From Paraburkholderia sp. CNPSo 3274 (GTDB lineage: Bacteria > Pseudomonadota > Gammaproteobacteria > Burkholderiales > Burkholderiaceae): DNA of 64,000 bases. Numbering within the stretch: position 1 is the first letter of the stretch; each line of letters opens with the position of its first letter. Made by a program: the position numbers and the translations under genes. Positions 17,575 through 25,981 of the stretch are shown piece by piece. The stretch lies in assembly GCF_024206475.1 (NCBI RefSeq), contig NZ_JAMBPR010000029.1:1-64000 (forward strand). Reading direction: 5' to 3'. The notes beneath the pieces are model-generated. The model saw only the letters and a list, made by a program, of their open reading frames with translations, was not told the origin of the DNA and did not search any database.

Positions 17575-18029
17575 AGTCGCGCACGAAGTCTCCGTTCAAT
17601 CCGCCGATGGAGTTGCGATCGTTCCCCCGCAAATCCTTGCCGCGCAAGCCTTTTTCGGCATCCGCAAGCTTGTTCCGTCTTGTAATTTTGACGTCAATCG
17701 GGTAGTGTAAGTCGTTTGTCCAGCCCGCTTTTTCGCGTTCACGGACGCCGTCAAAAGCGGCGTGCGCCGTGGAGGCGCGATTTTTCCTTCGAGCGGTATC
17801 CGACGGTTGCAGGGACGTCGTAGCGGCATGCGGGCAGGGCGCGAGTGCAAGGCACCAGCGCGTATCGATACGTATCGACACGATGTGGATGCGATGCGCC
17901 GACCTTCGCGCCCCTGAGGCAAAACCCGCGCGTGCTGCACGCGCTGAAGCCGCCGCCGTGGCCCCAAGCGTCCGGGCGGCCCAGTTCTTCAGTGCGCCAG
18001 CGCGGTAACATCTCCAGTTCAGAACGACA
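17575..18029. other. intergenic leader region upstream of lysC
   Basis: 455 bases without a gene I can support. It contains two overlapping perfect palindromes at 17862-17877: GTATCGATAC and CGATACGTATCG. They lie about 155 bases before lysC and could bind a regulator. The stretch around 17690 is AT-richer than its surroundings. I see no lysine riboswitch core, nor would one be expected in this lineage. Confidence 0.45.
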
Positions 18030-19280
18030 ATGGCACTCATCGTACACAAATACGGCGGCACCTCGATGGGCTCGGTCGAGCGCATCAAGAACGTCGCCAA
18101 GCGCGTCGCCAAATGGCACAAGGCCGGCCACAAGATGGTCGTCGTGCCTTCGGCGATGTCCGGCGAAACCAATCGTCTGCTCGGTCTCGCGAAAGAAATT
18201 TCGCCGCAGCCCAGCCCGCGCGAACTCGACATGATTGCGTCGACCGGCGAGCAGGTGAGCGTCGGCCTCTTGTCGATCGCCCTGCAGGAAGCAGGCGTCG
18301 ACGCCATCAGCTACACCGGCTGGCAAGTGCCGGTCAAAACCGACAGCTCGTTCACCAAGGCCCGCATCAACGACATCGACGGCGAGCGCGTGCTGGCCGA
18401 TCTCGACGACGGCAAGGTGGTCGTGATCACGGGCTTCCAGGGCATCGACCCGGAAGGTCATATCACCACGCTCGGCCGCGGCGGCTCGGACACTTCGGCG
18501 GTTGCAGTCGCAGCGGCGCTGAAGGCCGACGAATGCCTGATCTATACGGACGTCGACGGCGTCTACACGACCGACCCGCGTGTGGTCGACGACGCACGCC
18601 GTCTCGATCGCATTACGTTCGAAGAGATGCTGGAAATGGCCAGCCTCGGCTCGAAAGTGCTGCAGATCCGCTCGGTGGAATTCGCGGGCAAGTATCAGGT
18701 GAAGACGCGTGTGCTCTCCAGCCTGACCGACCCGATGATGAACCTCGACGAGGAAATGTCCTCGGGCACCCTGATTACTTTTGAAGAAGACGAGACCATG
18801 GAAAAAGCAGTCATCTCGGGTATCGCGTTCCAGCGCGACGAGGCCCGCATCGCCGTGATGGGTGTGCCCGACAAGCCGGGCATCGCGTATCAGATCCTCG
18901 GCCCGGTGGCGGACGCGAACATCGACGTCGACATGATCATCCAGAACCAGAGCGTGGCCGGCAAGACGGACTTCACGTTCACGGTGCCGCGCGGCGACTA
19001 TCAGCGCGCCATGGAAGTTCTCAATAACCAGGTGAAGGGTCACGTGAACGCCGAGCAGGTGCTGGGCGATCCGAAGGTGTCGAAGGTTTCGGTGGTCGGC
19101 GTGGGCATGCGCTCGCACGTGGGCGTGGCGAGCAAGATGTTCCGCACGCTCTCGGAAGAGGGCATCAACATCCAGATGATCTCGACCTCGGAAATCAAGA
19201 TCTCGGTGCTGATCGACGAGAAGTACATGGAACTGGCGGTGCGGGCGCTGCACAAGGTGTTCGACCTCGAGCACGCGTAA
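18030..19280 (+). CDS. lysC: aspartate kinase
   Basis: 416 residues. Phosphorylates aspartate, the entry to lysine, threonine and methionine synthesis. The kinase domain starts MALIVHKYGGTSMGSVERIK; substrate and ATP motifs include STGEQVSVGLL and GRGGSDTSAVAVAAAL. Two C-terminal ACT regulatory domains follow (from about residue 265). Size and sequence match the class that, in Corynebacterium and Bacillus, makes an alpha chain plus a short beta chain from an internal start; an in-frame ATG at 18798 (residue 257, preceded by GAAGAAGACGAGA) would give a 160-residue ACT-only product. The tRNA-Ser gene follows. Confidence 0.95.
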   Translation: MALIVHKYGGTSMGSVERIKNVAKRVAKWHKAGHKMVVVPSAMSGETNRLLGLAKEISPQPSPRELDMIASTGEQVSVGLLSIALQEAGVDAISYTGWQVPVKTDSSFTKARINDIDGERVLADLDDGKVVVITGFQGIDPEGHITTLGRGGSDTSAVAVAAALKADECLIYTDVDGVYTTDPRVVDDARRLDRITFEEMLEMASLGSKVLQIRSVEFAGKYQVKTRVLSSLTDPMMNLDEEMSSGTLITFEEDETMEKAVISGIAFQRDEARIAVMGVPDKPGIAYQILGPVADANIDVDMIIQNQSVAGKTDFTFTVPRGDYQRAMEVLNNQVKGHVNAEQVLGDPKVSKVSVVGVGMRSHVGVASKMFRTLSEEGINIQMISTSEIKISVLIDEKYMELAVRALHKVFDLEHA

Positions 19281-19421
19281 ATCGCGCTGTTTTTTGCGCT
19301 GCATTTTCGTTGTGTGACGACGGTGTGACGCGGGTTTTCCGCTCGATTCTGATTCGCGATGCCGCGCACGACGTTCGTTGTGCGCTTGCAGAAAAAACTT
19401 TGCAAAAAAGCGTCGTATGAA

Positions 19422-19450
19422 TTGACCGGAAGGCGCTAACCCGCTATTAT
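19422..19450 (+). promoter_or_regulatory. sigma-70 promoter of tRNA-Ser
   Basis: TTGACC, a 17-base spacer and TATTAT match the consensus well. The -10 ends 44 bases before the mature tRNA. This is one of the clearest promoters in the window. Confidence 0.75.
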
Positions 19451-19494
19451 CTTGGCTTCGTTGCGCTGCCTCCCTGGCGCGAACGAAGTTTTCG

Positions 19495-19588
19495 GGAGAC
19501 GTGGCCGAGAGGTCGAAGGCACTCCCCTGCTAAGGGAGCATCTGGGCCAAAACCTGGATCGAGGGTTCGAATCCCTCCGTCTCCGCCA
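19495..19588 (+). tRNA. serX: tRNA-Ser (anticodon GCT)
   Basis: 94 nt with encoded CCA. The acceptor GGAGACG pairs with CGTCTCC; the anticodon loop CTGCTAA gives GCT (reads AGC/AGU). The long variable arm typical of serine tRNAs and the T-arm GGTTCGAATCC are present. tRNA-Ser genes are common integration sites, but no copy of the 3' end or integrase gene is seen downstream here. Confidence 0.95.
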
Positions 19589-19600
19589 GTCATGGCGGCG

Positions 19601-19637
19601 AAACCCCGCAAGTCTCGGCTTGCGGGGTTTTTGTTTT
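19601..19637 (+). terminator. rho-independent terminator after tRNA-Ser
   Basis: AAACCCCGCAAG and CTTGCGGGGTTT form a 12-bp hairpin with a six-base loop, followed by TTGTTTTTT. It begins 13 bases after the tRNA. Confidence 0.9.
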
Positions 19638-19640
19638 TTG

Positions 19641-20473
19641 GGCTACCGCCACGCGAAAAGCCAGTGTTCAGGCGGTGCGCTTGTTACCTCCTCGAGTCGT
19701 CCGGCTTGCTTCATTGTTGCGCCGCGATTTTCTGACCCATTCGCTTAGGTCTGCGATGGATATGCGTGCGTCAGGAAAATATGCCGGCGTCTCCGGAATG
19801 CGCAAAATCCATTCGAGAGCAGTCAATATTTTCGTGGATATGCCGTCAATAGAGTGTTGTTGTGAGCCGCCACCAGGCGATTCCGGGAACTTCTCGAACG
19901 GAGAGTGCGATGAGAACAAGGCGCGTCTTTCAGGCATCGATACGAAGCACGCTAAAAGCCGGCTGCGCGGCGGCAACGTCGTGCGCGTGCGCGACGGTGT
20001 GGGCTGACGGACAATCGCTGAGCCGATCTGTGATATGGGGTTCTGCACTGATTTCGGGCGCAACGCTTCGTGGGAAAGCGGGGCGCGCAGAAAGTAATTC
20101 GTAATGCGAATGAAGTGAAGTTTGTCGCGTGAATGCAGCGGCCGCATAGCAGCATCGCTGTGTGCTGCGCGTGCGTGAGCCCAGGACCCTGTTGCGGCCC
20201 GCACGCTTTGGCGCCAGCGGTGATATCCTCCGCTGCGCCATAGTTCGCCGCGTTGCTCAAACTCACGGCAGAAGCGGGTCGCGAGACGCATGCGCCCGAT
20301 CTGCGCATTCGCATTGAGTTGCGCGCCACAAGCCTTCGCGTTGGTGTAACGAGACGTAACGACGTCGAATGCAGGCCAGGTTTGTGCATCAGTTATTACA
20401 AGTTTGAAATACGCGGGCGAAAGCCGTGCGTTATATTGGTTTCAACAAAACATCAAACCCGAAAGGTGAGTCC
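19641..20473. other. long gene-poor region after tRNA-Ser
   Basis: About 830 bases with no frame showing protein-family character on either strand. Base composition is lower in GC and less codon-biased than in the flanking genes. Short open frames exist but have scattered rare residues and no RBS. A TATATT box at 20432-20437 could serve the small secreted protein that follows. It may be an eroded gene, a regulatory RNA region, or the remains of an old insertion next to the tRNA. Confidence 0.4.
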
Positions 20474-20839
20474 ATGAAGTTCCCACGTGTTGTTGCAATG
20501 CTGCTCGGGGGCGTGGCTATCGGCGCATCGAGCGCCGCTATGGCTGGCGTGAGCGTTGGTGTCAACATCGGTATTCCGGCCCCGGTTTATGTCGCTCCGC
20601 AGCCGGTCTACGCGCCGCCCCCGCCGCCGGTCGTTTATCAGCCGGCTCCCGTTTATTATGGTGCGCCGCCTGCCATCGTCATCGGCTGGCATGGCGACCG
20701 TTACTGGGACGGCCGCCGCTACTGGGGCCGCGATGACTGGTATCGCCACCACGGCGGCTATGGCGGTCCGGGCCGCGGCCACTATGACCGCGACCACGGC
20801 GACCGCGACCACGGCGGTCCCCCGGGACATTGGCACTAA
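20474..20839 (+). CDS. small secreted Pro/Tyr/His-rich protein
   Basis: 121 residues, function unknown. Signal peptide MKFPRVVAMLLGGVAIGASS then AAMA, cleavage near residue 25. The mature part has a Pro/Val/Tyr block (VYVAPQPVYAPPPPPVVYQP), then a Trp/Arg/Tyr segment (GDRYWDGRRYWGRDDWYRHH) and a C-terminal Gly/Asp/His tail with repeated DRDHGD. Many beta-proteobacteria carry similar short exported proteins with YWDGRRYW-like motifs; none is well characterised as far as I recall. The ATG at 20474 has AAAGGTGAG upstream. The His/Asp tail might bind metal, which is inference only. Confidence 0.7.
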   Translation: MKFPRVVAMLLGGVAIGASSAAMAGVSVGVNIGIPAPVYVAPQPVYAPPPPPVVYQPAPVYYGAPPAIVIGWHGDRYWDGRRYWGRDDWYRHHGGYGGPGRGHYDRDHGDRDHGGPPGHWH

Positions 20840-20910
20840 GCCGCGAGGTTTGTTGCCGGCGTGATGCGCGTGACACGGCGCGCATGGGACATTAAGCACC
20901 GCACCAAAAG

Positions 20911-20935
20911 AAAAGCCGCCCATTGGGCGGCTTTT
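20911..20935. terminator. bidirectional terminator between secreted protein and fabI
   Basis: AAAAGCCGCCC, three-base ATT loop, GGGCGGCTTTT. The hairpin is flanked by A and T runs, so it can stop transcription from both the plus-strand small gene and the minus-strand fabI, whose stop codon is about 50 bases away. Confidence 0.85.
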
Positions 20936-20986
20936 GCATTCTTGCCGTTGCGCGCGCAACGACGCGCACGCAACGCAAAGAGAGGC

Positions 20987-21775
20987 TTACTCGAGGCCGG
21001 CCATGCCGCCAACCACGGCGTTGAAGCCCGAGTCGACGTGCATGATCTCGGCGGTCACGCCGGCTGCCAGATCGGACAGCAGGAACGCGGCGGAATTGCC
21101 GACCTGCTCGATGGTCACGTTACGCTGCAGCGGGGCGTTCTGCGCGACGAAATCGAGGATCTTGCCAAAGCCCTTAATACCGCTCGCCGCAAGCGTCTTG
21201 ATCGGGCCGGCGGAGATGCCGTTCACGCGCACGCCTTGCGCACCGAGCGCCACCGCGAGATAACGCACGCTCGCTTCGAGTGCGGCTTTCGCGACGCCCA
21301 TGGTGTTGTAGTTCGGGATGGCGCGCTCTGCGCCGAGATAGGTCAGCGTCAGCAGCGAAGCGTTCTGAGCGAGCATCGGCTTGGCAGCCTTGGCGAGCGC
21401 CGGGAAGCTGTATGCCGAAATGTCGTGCGCGATGCGGAAGTTCTCACGGGTCATGCCATCGAGGAAGTCGCCCGCGATCGCTTCGCGCGGTGCGAAGCCG
21501 ATCGAGTGGACGAGGCCGTCGAGCGTATCCCAGTGTTGCTTGAGGTCCGTGAAGAGCGCTTCGATTTGCGCGTCGTCGGCTACATCGCAGGGGAACACGA
21601 GGTCGCTGCCGAATTCTTGCGCGAACTCGGTGATGCGGTCCTTGAAGCGGTCGCCGACGTACGTGAACGCCAGTTCCGCGCCTTCGCGCTTGCATGCCTG
21701 CGCGATGCCGTACGCGATCGAACGGTTCGACAGCAGGCCGGTCAACAGGATGCGTTTGCCAGCGAGGAAGCCCAT
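20987..21775 (-). CDS. fabI: enoyl-[acyl-carrier-protein] reductase (NADH) FabI
   Basis: 262 residues. Last reductive step of fatty acid elongation; the target of triclosan. SDR features: GLLSNRSIAYGIAQACKREG at the cofactor site and the catalytic Tyr-x6-Tyr-x6-Lys region ending NYNTMGVAKAAL, then GPIKTLAASGIKGF. The ATG at 21775 gives MGFLAGKRILLTGLLSNRSI, the standard start. It stands alone on the minus strand, divergent from yejA across about 110 bases. Confidence 0.96.
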   Translation of the reverse strand: MGFLAGKRILLTGLLSNRSIAYGIAQACKREGAELAFTYVGDRFKDRITEFAQEFGSDLVFPCDVADDAQIEALFTDLKQHWDTLDGLVHSIGFAPREAIAGDFLDGMTRENFRIAHDISAYSFPALAKAAKPMLAQNASLLTLTYLGAERAIPNYNTMGVAKAALEASVRYLAVALGAQGVRVNGISAGPIKTLAASGIKGFGKILDFVAQNAPLQRNVTIEQVGNSAAFLLSDLAAGVTAEIMHVDSGFNAVVGGMAGLE

Positions 21776-21883
21776 GAATTCTCCTAAATCAGGTCAATGC
21801 GCCAGCGCCTGTGGGGGCGGCGCCGCGTGGTTTGGGTAGAATTCTCTCACAACTGACAAGGCAGCCTGGACAATTACCGATCT

Positions 21884-23806
21884 ATGACGACAGGAACGCG
21901 AGGCAGGACGGCGCTCGGCGCGCTTGGGGCAACTGTTCCTGCGGCACGGCTCGCACTTGGCAAAAGGCTGGCGGCGATGTGTCTGGCGCTCGCATTCGGG
22001 CTGATGGCCATGCCCTGCGCGTACGCGGTCCACGCCATCGCGCAGTACGGCGAACCCAAATATCCGCAAGGATTCGCGCACTTCGACTACGTGAACCCTG
22101 ATGCGCCCAAGGGCGGTACGCTCGTCCTCGCCAATCCCGACCGCCTCACGAGCTTCGACAAGTTCAACCCGTTCACGCTGCGCGGCAATGCGGCGCCGGG
22201 GCTCGGCATGCTGTTCGAGAGCCTCACGACGGGGAGTCTCGACGAAGTGGCCTCGGCCTACGGTTTGCTCGCCGACGATATCCGCATCGCGCCCGACGCG
22301 CTTTCGGTGACATTTCACATCAACCCGAAGGCGCGCTTCTCGAACGGCGACCCGGTGACGGCCGAAGACGTGAAGTTCTCGCTCGATACCCTGAAGAGCC
22401 GCCAGGCCGCGCCCTCCATGCAGGCGTACTTCAGCGAGATCACGCGCGCGGTGGTGGTCGATCCCGCGACGATCCGCTTCGAGTTCCACAGCAACAACCG
22501 TGAGCTGCCGCTCATCGCGGGCGGCATGCCGGTGTTTTCGCACAAGTGGGGCTTGCGCGCGGACGGCAGCCGCATCGCCTTCGATCAGCTCGCGTTCGAG
22601 CAACCGATCGGCAGCGGCCCATATGTGATCGACCGCTACTCGAACGGCCGCACGATCACTTACAAACTCGATCCCAACTACTGGGGCAAGGACCTGCCGG
22701 TGCGCGTGGGCACCAACAACTTCGAGCGCATTACCTACAAGCTGTATTCGGATGACGTGGCGCGCCTCGAGGCCTTCAAGGCGGGCGAGTACGACGCGCT
22801 CGTCGAATATGTCGCGCGCAACTGGGTGCGGCGCGATGTCGGCAAGCGCTTCGACAGCCGCGAGCTCATCAAGCGCGAGTTCCCGCAGCACAACGGCACC
22901 GGCATGCAAGGCTTCGTCATGAATCTGCGCAAGCCCGTGTTCCAGGACGTGCGCGTGCGCCGCGCCCTCGACCTCGCGCTCGACTTCCAGTGGCTCAACC
23001 GCATGCTGTTCTATAGCCAGTACCGCCGCATCGACAGCTGGTTCGCGAACACGCAGCTGCAGGCAAAGGGGCTGCCATCGCCTGGCGAGCTTGCATTGCT
23101 CGAGCCGTGGCGCAAATCGCTCGATCCTGCCGTGTTCGGGCCGCCGCCCTTGCAGCCCGATACAACCCCGCCGGGATCGCTGCGCGCGAATCTGCTCAAG
23201 GCGCGCGCGCTGCTCGCTGACGCCGGCTGGACCTATCGCGACGGCGCGCTGCGCAACGCGAAGGGCGAGCCGTTTACGTTCGAAGTGCTCGACGACACGA
23301 GCGCTTCGGCGCAGTGGGCGCCGATCATGGCGCAGTACACCCAGGCGCTCAGGCGGCTTGGCATCCAGGTGAACTATCGCTCGGTCGATTTCGCGCTCTA
23401 CCAGAAGCGGCTCGACGCCTTCGACTTCGACATGACGACCATCAAGTTCCCCGACGTCCAGGTGCCGGGCGCGGAACAGGTCGACCGCTTCGGCAGCAAG
23501 GCCGCCGAGACGCCGGGCTCGGGCAATCTGCTCGGCCTGAAGTCGCCCGCCGTCGACGCGCTCCTCAAGGCGCTCACGCAGGCGCAGACGCTCCAGCAAC
23601 TGCTCGACGCCACGCATGCACTCGACCGGGTGCTGATGCACGGCTACTATGTGGTGCCGCAGTGGTATAGCGCGACGCACCGTGTGGCGTTCAAGAACAC
23701 GCTGGTGTATCCGGCGAAATTGCCGCTGTACTATGGCGCGAACGACTGGATCATCTCGACGTGGTGGTTCAAGCCGCAGCCCGGACCGCGAGCGGCGGGT
23801 CATTAA
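21884..23806 (+). CDS. yejA: oligopeptide ABC transporter substrate-binding protein YejA
   Basis: 640 residues, SBP family 5. Captures peptides in the periplasm for the YejBEF permease; in E. coli this system imports microcin C. Signal sequence spans up to AYA near residue 48, unusually long; an ATG at 21977 (MCLALAFGLMAM) would give a normal-length leader. The mature start HAIAQYGEPKYPQGFAHFDY and DAPKGGTLVLANPDRLTSFD are typical of YejA. Downstream yejB starts 29 bases later. A TAGAAT box at 21837-21842 is a candidate -10. Confidence 0.92.
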   Translation: MTTGTRGRTALGALGATVPAARLALGKRLAAMCLALAFGLMAMPCAYAVHAIAQYGEPKYPQGFAHFDYVNPDAPKGGTLVLANPDRLTSFDKFNPFTLRGNAAPGLGMLFESLTTGSLDEVASAYGLLADDIRIAPDALSVTFHINPKARFSNGDPVTAEDVKFSLDTLKSRQAAPSMQAYFSEITRAVVVDPATIRFEFHSNNRELPLIAGGMPVFSHKWGLRADGSRIAFDQLAFEQPIGSGPYVIDRYSNGRTITYKLDPNYWGKDLPVRVGTNNFERITYKLYSDDVARLEAFKAGEYDALVEYVARNWVRRDVGKRFDSRELIKREFPQHNGTGMQGFVMNLRKPVFQDVRVRRALDLALDFQWLNRMLFYSQYRRIDSWFANTQLQAKGLPSPGELALLEPWRKSLDPAVFGPPPLQPDTTPPGSLRANLLKARALLADAGWTYRDGALRNAKGEPFTFEVLDDTSASAQWAPIMAQYTQALRRLGIQVNYRSVDFALYQKRLDAFDFDMTTIKFPDVQVPGAEQVDRFGSKAAETPGSGNLLGLKSPAVDALLKALTQAQTLQQLLDATHALDRVLMHGYYVVPQWYSATHRVAFKNTLVYPAKLPLYYGANDWIISTWWFKPQPGPRAAGH

Positions 23807-23835
23807 CAACGGACACGACGGAAAGCATCGAAATC

Positions 23836-24873
23836 ATGTGGAGCTACATCGTCAAACGCCTGCTGCTGATGATCCCGACGCTGCTCGGCGTGCTCACGCT
23901 GACCTTCGGCGTGATCCAGTTCGTGCCGGGCGGCCCCGTCGAACAGGCGGTGCGCGAATTGCGGCGGGGCGCGGAGCAGGGCATGCCATTTGGCATGCGC
24001 GCACATTCGGGCGTGGACGCGCAGCAGATCGCACAGCTCAAGCAGCTTTACGGCTTCGACAAGCCGCCGCTGCAACGCTATTTCCTGATGCTCGGGCGCT
24101 TTGCGCGCTTCGATCTCGGACAGAGCTACTTCCATCACCAGAGCGTATGGTCGCTCATTATTTCCAAGCTGCCGGTTTCGATCAGCATTGGCCTCTGGAC
24201 CTTCTTTCTCACCTATCTGATATCGGTGCCGTTGGGCATCGCGAAAGCGGTGCGCAACGGCTCGCGGTTCGATCTCGTGACGAGCCTGGTCGTGCTCGTC
24301 GGTTACGCGATTCCGGGCTTCGTGCTGGGCGTGCTGCTGCTCGTGCTGTTTGGCGGCGGCTCGTTCCTGCAACTCTTCCCGTTGCGCAATCTCACCTCCG
24401 ATAACTGGGACACGCTCTCGCTCGGCGGCAAGATTCTCGACTATCTCTGGCACATCACGCTGCCCGTGACGGCCTCGGTGGTGGGCAGTTTCGCCGTTAC
24501 GACCATGCTGACCAAGAACGCCTTTCTCGAAGAGATCCGCCGCCAATACGTGCTGACCGCGCGCGCGAAAGGGCTCTCGGAGCGAACCGTGCTCTGGAAG
24601 CACGTATTTCGCAACGCGTTGCTGCCGCTCGTGGTGGGGTTCCCGGCGGCGTTCATCGGCGCGTTCTTTACCGGCAGCCTGCTGATCGAAACGCTTTTCT
24701 CGCTCGACGGGCTAGGTCTGCTTTCGTACGAATCCGTCGTGCGGCGCGATTATCCGGTCGTGCTCGGCACGCTGTACCTCTTTACGTTGATCGGACTGCT
24801 AACCAAACTGATCTCCGATCTGTGCTACGTGTGGGTCGATCCCCGCATCCAATTCGAACAACTGGAGCGCTGA
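23836..24873 (+). CDS. yejB: peptide ABC transporter permease YejB
   Basis: 345 residues, inner-membrane permease. First transmembrane segment IVKRLLLMIPTLLGVLTLTF, then a periplasmic insertion characteristic of YejB (GMPFGMRAHSGVDAQQIAQL), and the EAA loop around EEIRRQYVLTARAKGLSERT that contacts the ATPase. The ATG at 23836 starts the first membrane helix; an upstream frame overlaps yejA. yejE begins two bases after the stop. Confidence 0.94.
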   Translation: MWSYIVKRLLLMIPTLLGVLTLTFGVIQFVPGGPVEQAVRELRRGAEQGMPFGMRAHSGVDAQQIAQLKQLYGFDKPPLQRYFLMLGRFARFDLGQSYFHHQSVWSLIISKLPVSISIGLWTFFLTYLISVPLGIAKAVRNGSRFDLVTSLVVLVGYAIPGFVLGVLLLVLFGGGSFLQLFPLRNLTSDNWDTLSLGGKILDYLWHITLPVTASVVGSFAVTTMLTKNAFLEEIRRQYVLTARAKGLSERTVLWKHVFRNALLPLVVGFPAAFIGAFFTGSLLIETLFSLDGLGLLSYESVVRRDYPVVLGTLYLFTLIGLLTKLISDLCYVWVDPRIQFEQLER

Positions 24874-24874
24874 G

Positions 24875-25981
24875 TTGAACCGAGTCCGCGCTGGCGCCGA
24901 GCCCGAACTTCGCACAGAGAGCGTGCACGCCTTCAAGTCGCCCACGCCCGCCCGCCGCGTGTGGCTGCGCTTCAGGCAGCAGCGCCTTGGCTACTGGAGC
25001 CTGATCGTGTTTCTCGTCGCGTTCGCGGCGAGTCTCGCGGGTCCGCTCTGGTGCAACGACAAGCCGATCGTCGTGCGCTCCGAGGGGCACTTGTATTTCC
25101 CGTTATTCAAGGACTATCCGGAAACCGCGTTCGGCGGCGATTTCCCGACGCCTGCCGACTACCTCGATCCGTACATTCGTCACCGCTTCGACGCGCCGGG
25201 CAACTTCGCGATCTATCCGCCGAACCCGTACTACTACGACACGCTCAACTACTTCGCGAAAGTGCCGAACCCCGCGCCGCCGTCGCGCCAGAACTGGCTC
25301 GGCACCGACGAGAGCGGCCGCGACTTGTTTGCCCGCTTGCTCTATGGCTTTCGCGTGTCGGTGGAGTTCGCGCTCGTGCTCACTGCCATCGGCACGCTGC
25401 TCGGCGTGCTGGCGGGCGCGGTGCAAGGGTACTTCGGCGGCAAGGTCGATATCTTCGGACAGCGTCTCATCGAGATCTGGAGTTCGCTACCCGAGCTTTA
25501 TCTGCTGATTATTTTCGCGGCGATCTTCGAGCCGGGCTTCGTGCTGCTGATCGTGCTGCTTTCGCTGTTCGGCTGGATCGGATTGTCCGACTATGTGCGC
25601 GCCGAATTCCTGCGCAACCGCAACCAGGACTATGTGCTCGCCGCGCGCGCAATGGGCCTTTCGAACTGGCAGATCATCTGGCATCACGTGCTGCCCAATA
25701 GCCTCACGCCCGTCATCACGTTCCTGCCGTTTCGCATGAGCGGCGCGATTCTCGCGCTCACGAGCCTCGACTTCCTGGGTCTTGGCGTGCCCGCACCCAC
25801 GCCGAGCCTCGGCGAGTTGCTCGCGCAGGGCAAGCGCAATCTCGACGCATGGTGGATCGCGCTCTCGACCTTCGGCGTGCTCGTGGCGACGCTTCTGCTG
25901 CTCACATTCATCGGCGACGCGCTACGCAACGCGCTCGACACGCGCATTTCCGACGCCATGAAGGCCGGAGGCAACCAGTGA
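24875..25981 (+). CDS. yejE: peptide ABC transporter permease YejE
   Basis: 368 residues, partner permease of YejB. Contains the family segment LGYWSLIVFLVAFAASLAGP, then NDKPIVVRSEGHLYFPLFKD, an extracellular loop, and the EAA motif near NRNQDYVLAARAMGLSNWQI. The start is TTG at 24875, one base after the yejB stop, indicating translational coupling. Its stop overlaps the yejF start (GTGA). Confidence 0.94.
   Translation: MNRVRAGAEPELRTESVHAFKSPTPARRVWLRFRQQRLGYWSLIVFLVAFAASLAGPLWCNDKPIVVRSEGHLYFPLFKDYPETAFGGDFPTPADYLDPYIRHRFDAPGNFAIYPPNPYYYDTLNYFAKVPNPAPPSRQNWLGTDESGRDLFARLLYGFRVSVEFALVLTAIGTLLGVLAGAVQGYFGGKVDIFGQRLIEIWSSLPELYLLIIFAAIFEPGFVLLIVLLSLFGWIGLSDYVRAEFLRNRNQDYVLAARAMGLSNWQIIWHHVLPNSLTPVITFLPFRMSGAILALTSLDFLGLGVPAPTPSLGELLAQGKRNLDAWWIALSTFGVLVATLLLLTFIGDALRNALDTRISDAMKAGGNQ

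Noticed and set aside
19668..20291. 207-residue minus-strand frame in the gene-poor region
   Set aside because: No RBS, no signal, no domain and irregular codon use; kept as intergenic.
19495..20473. Genomic island inserted at tRNA-Ser
   Set aside because: No integrase, no direct repeat of the tRNA 3' end, and no mobile genes were found nearby.
21794..23809. 671-residue minus-strand frame opposite yejA
   Set aside because: Arg/Val/Glu-rich shadow of yejA, no recognisable domain.
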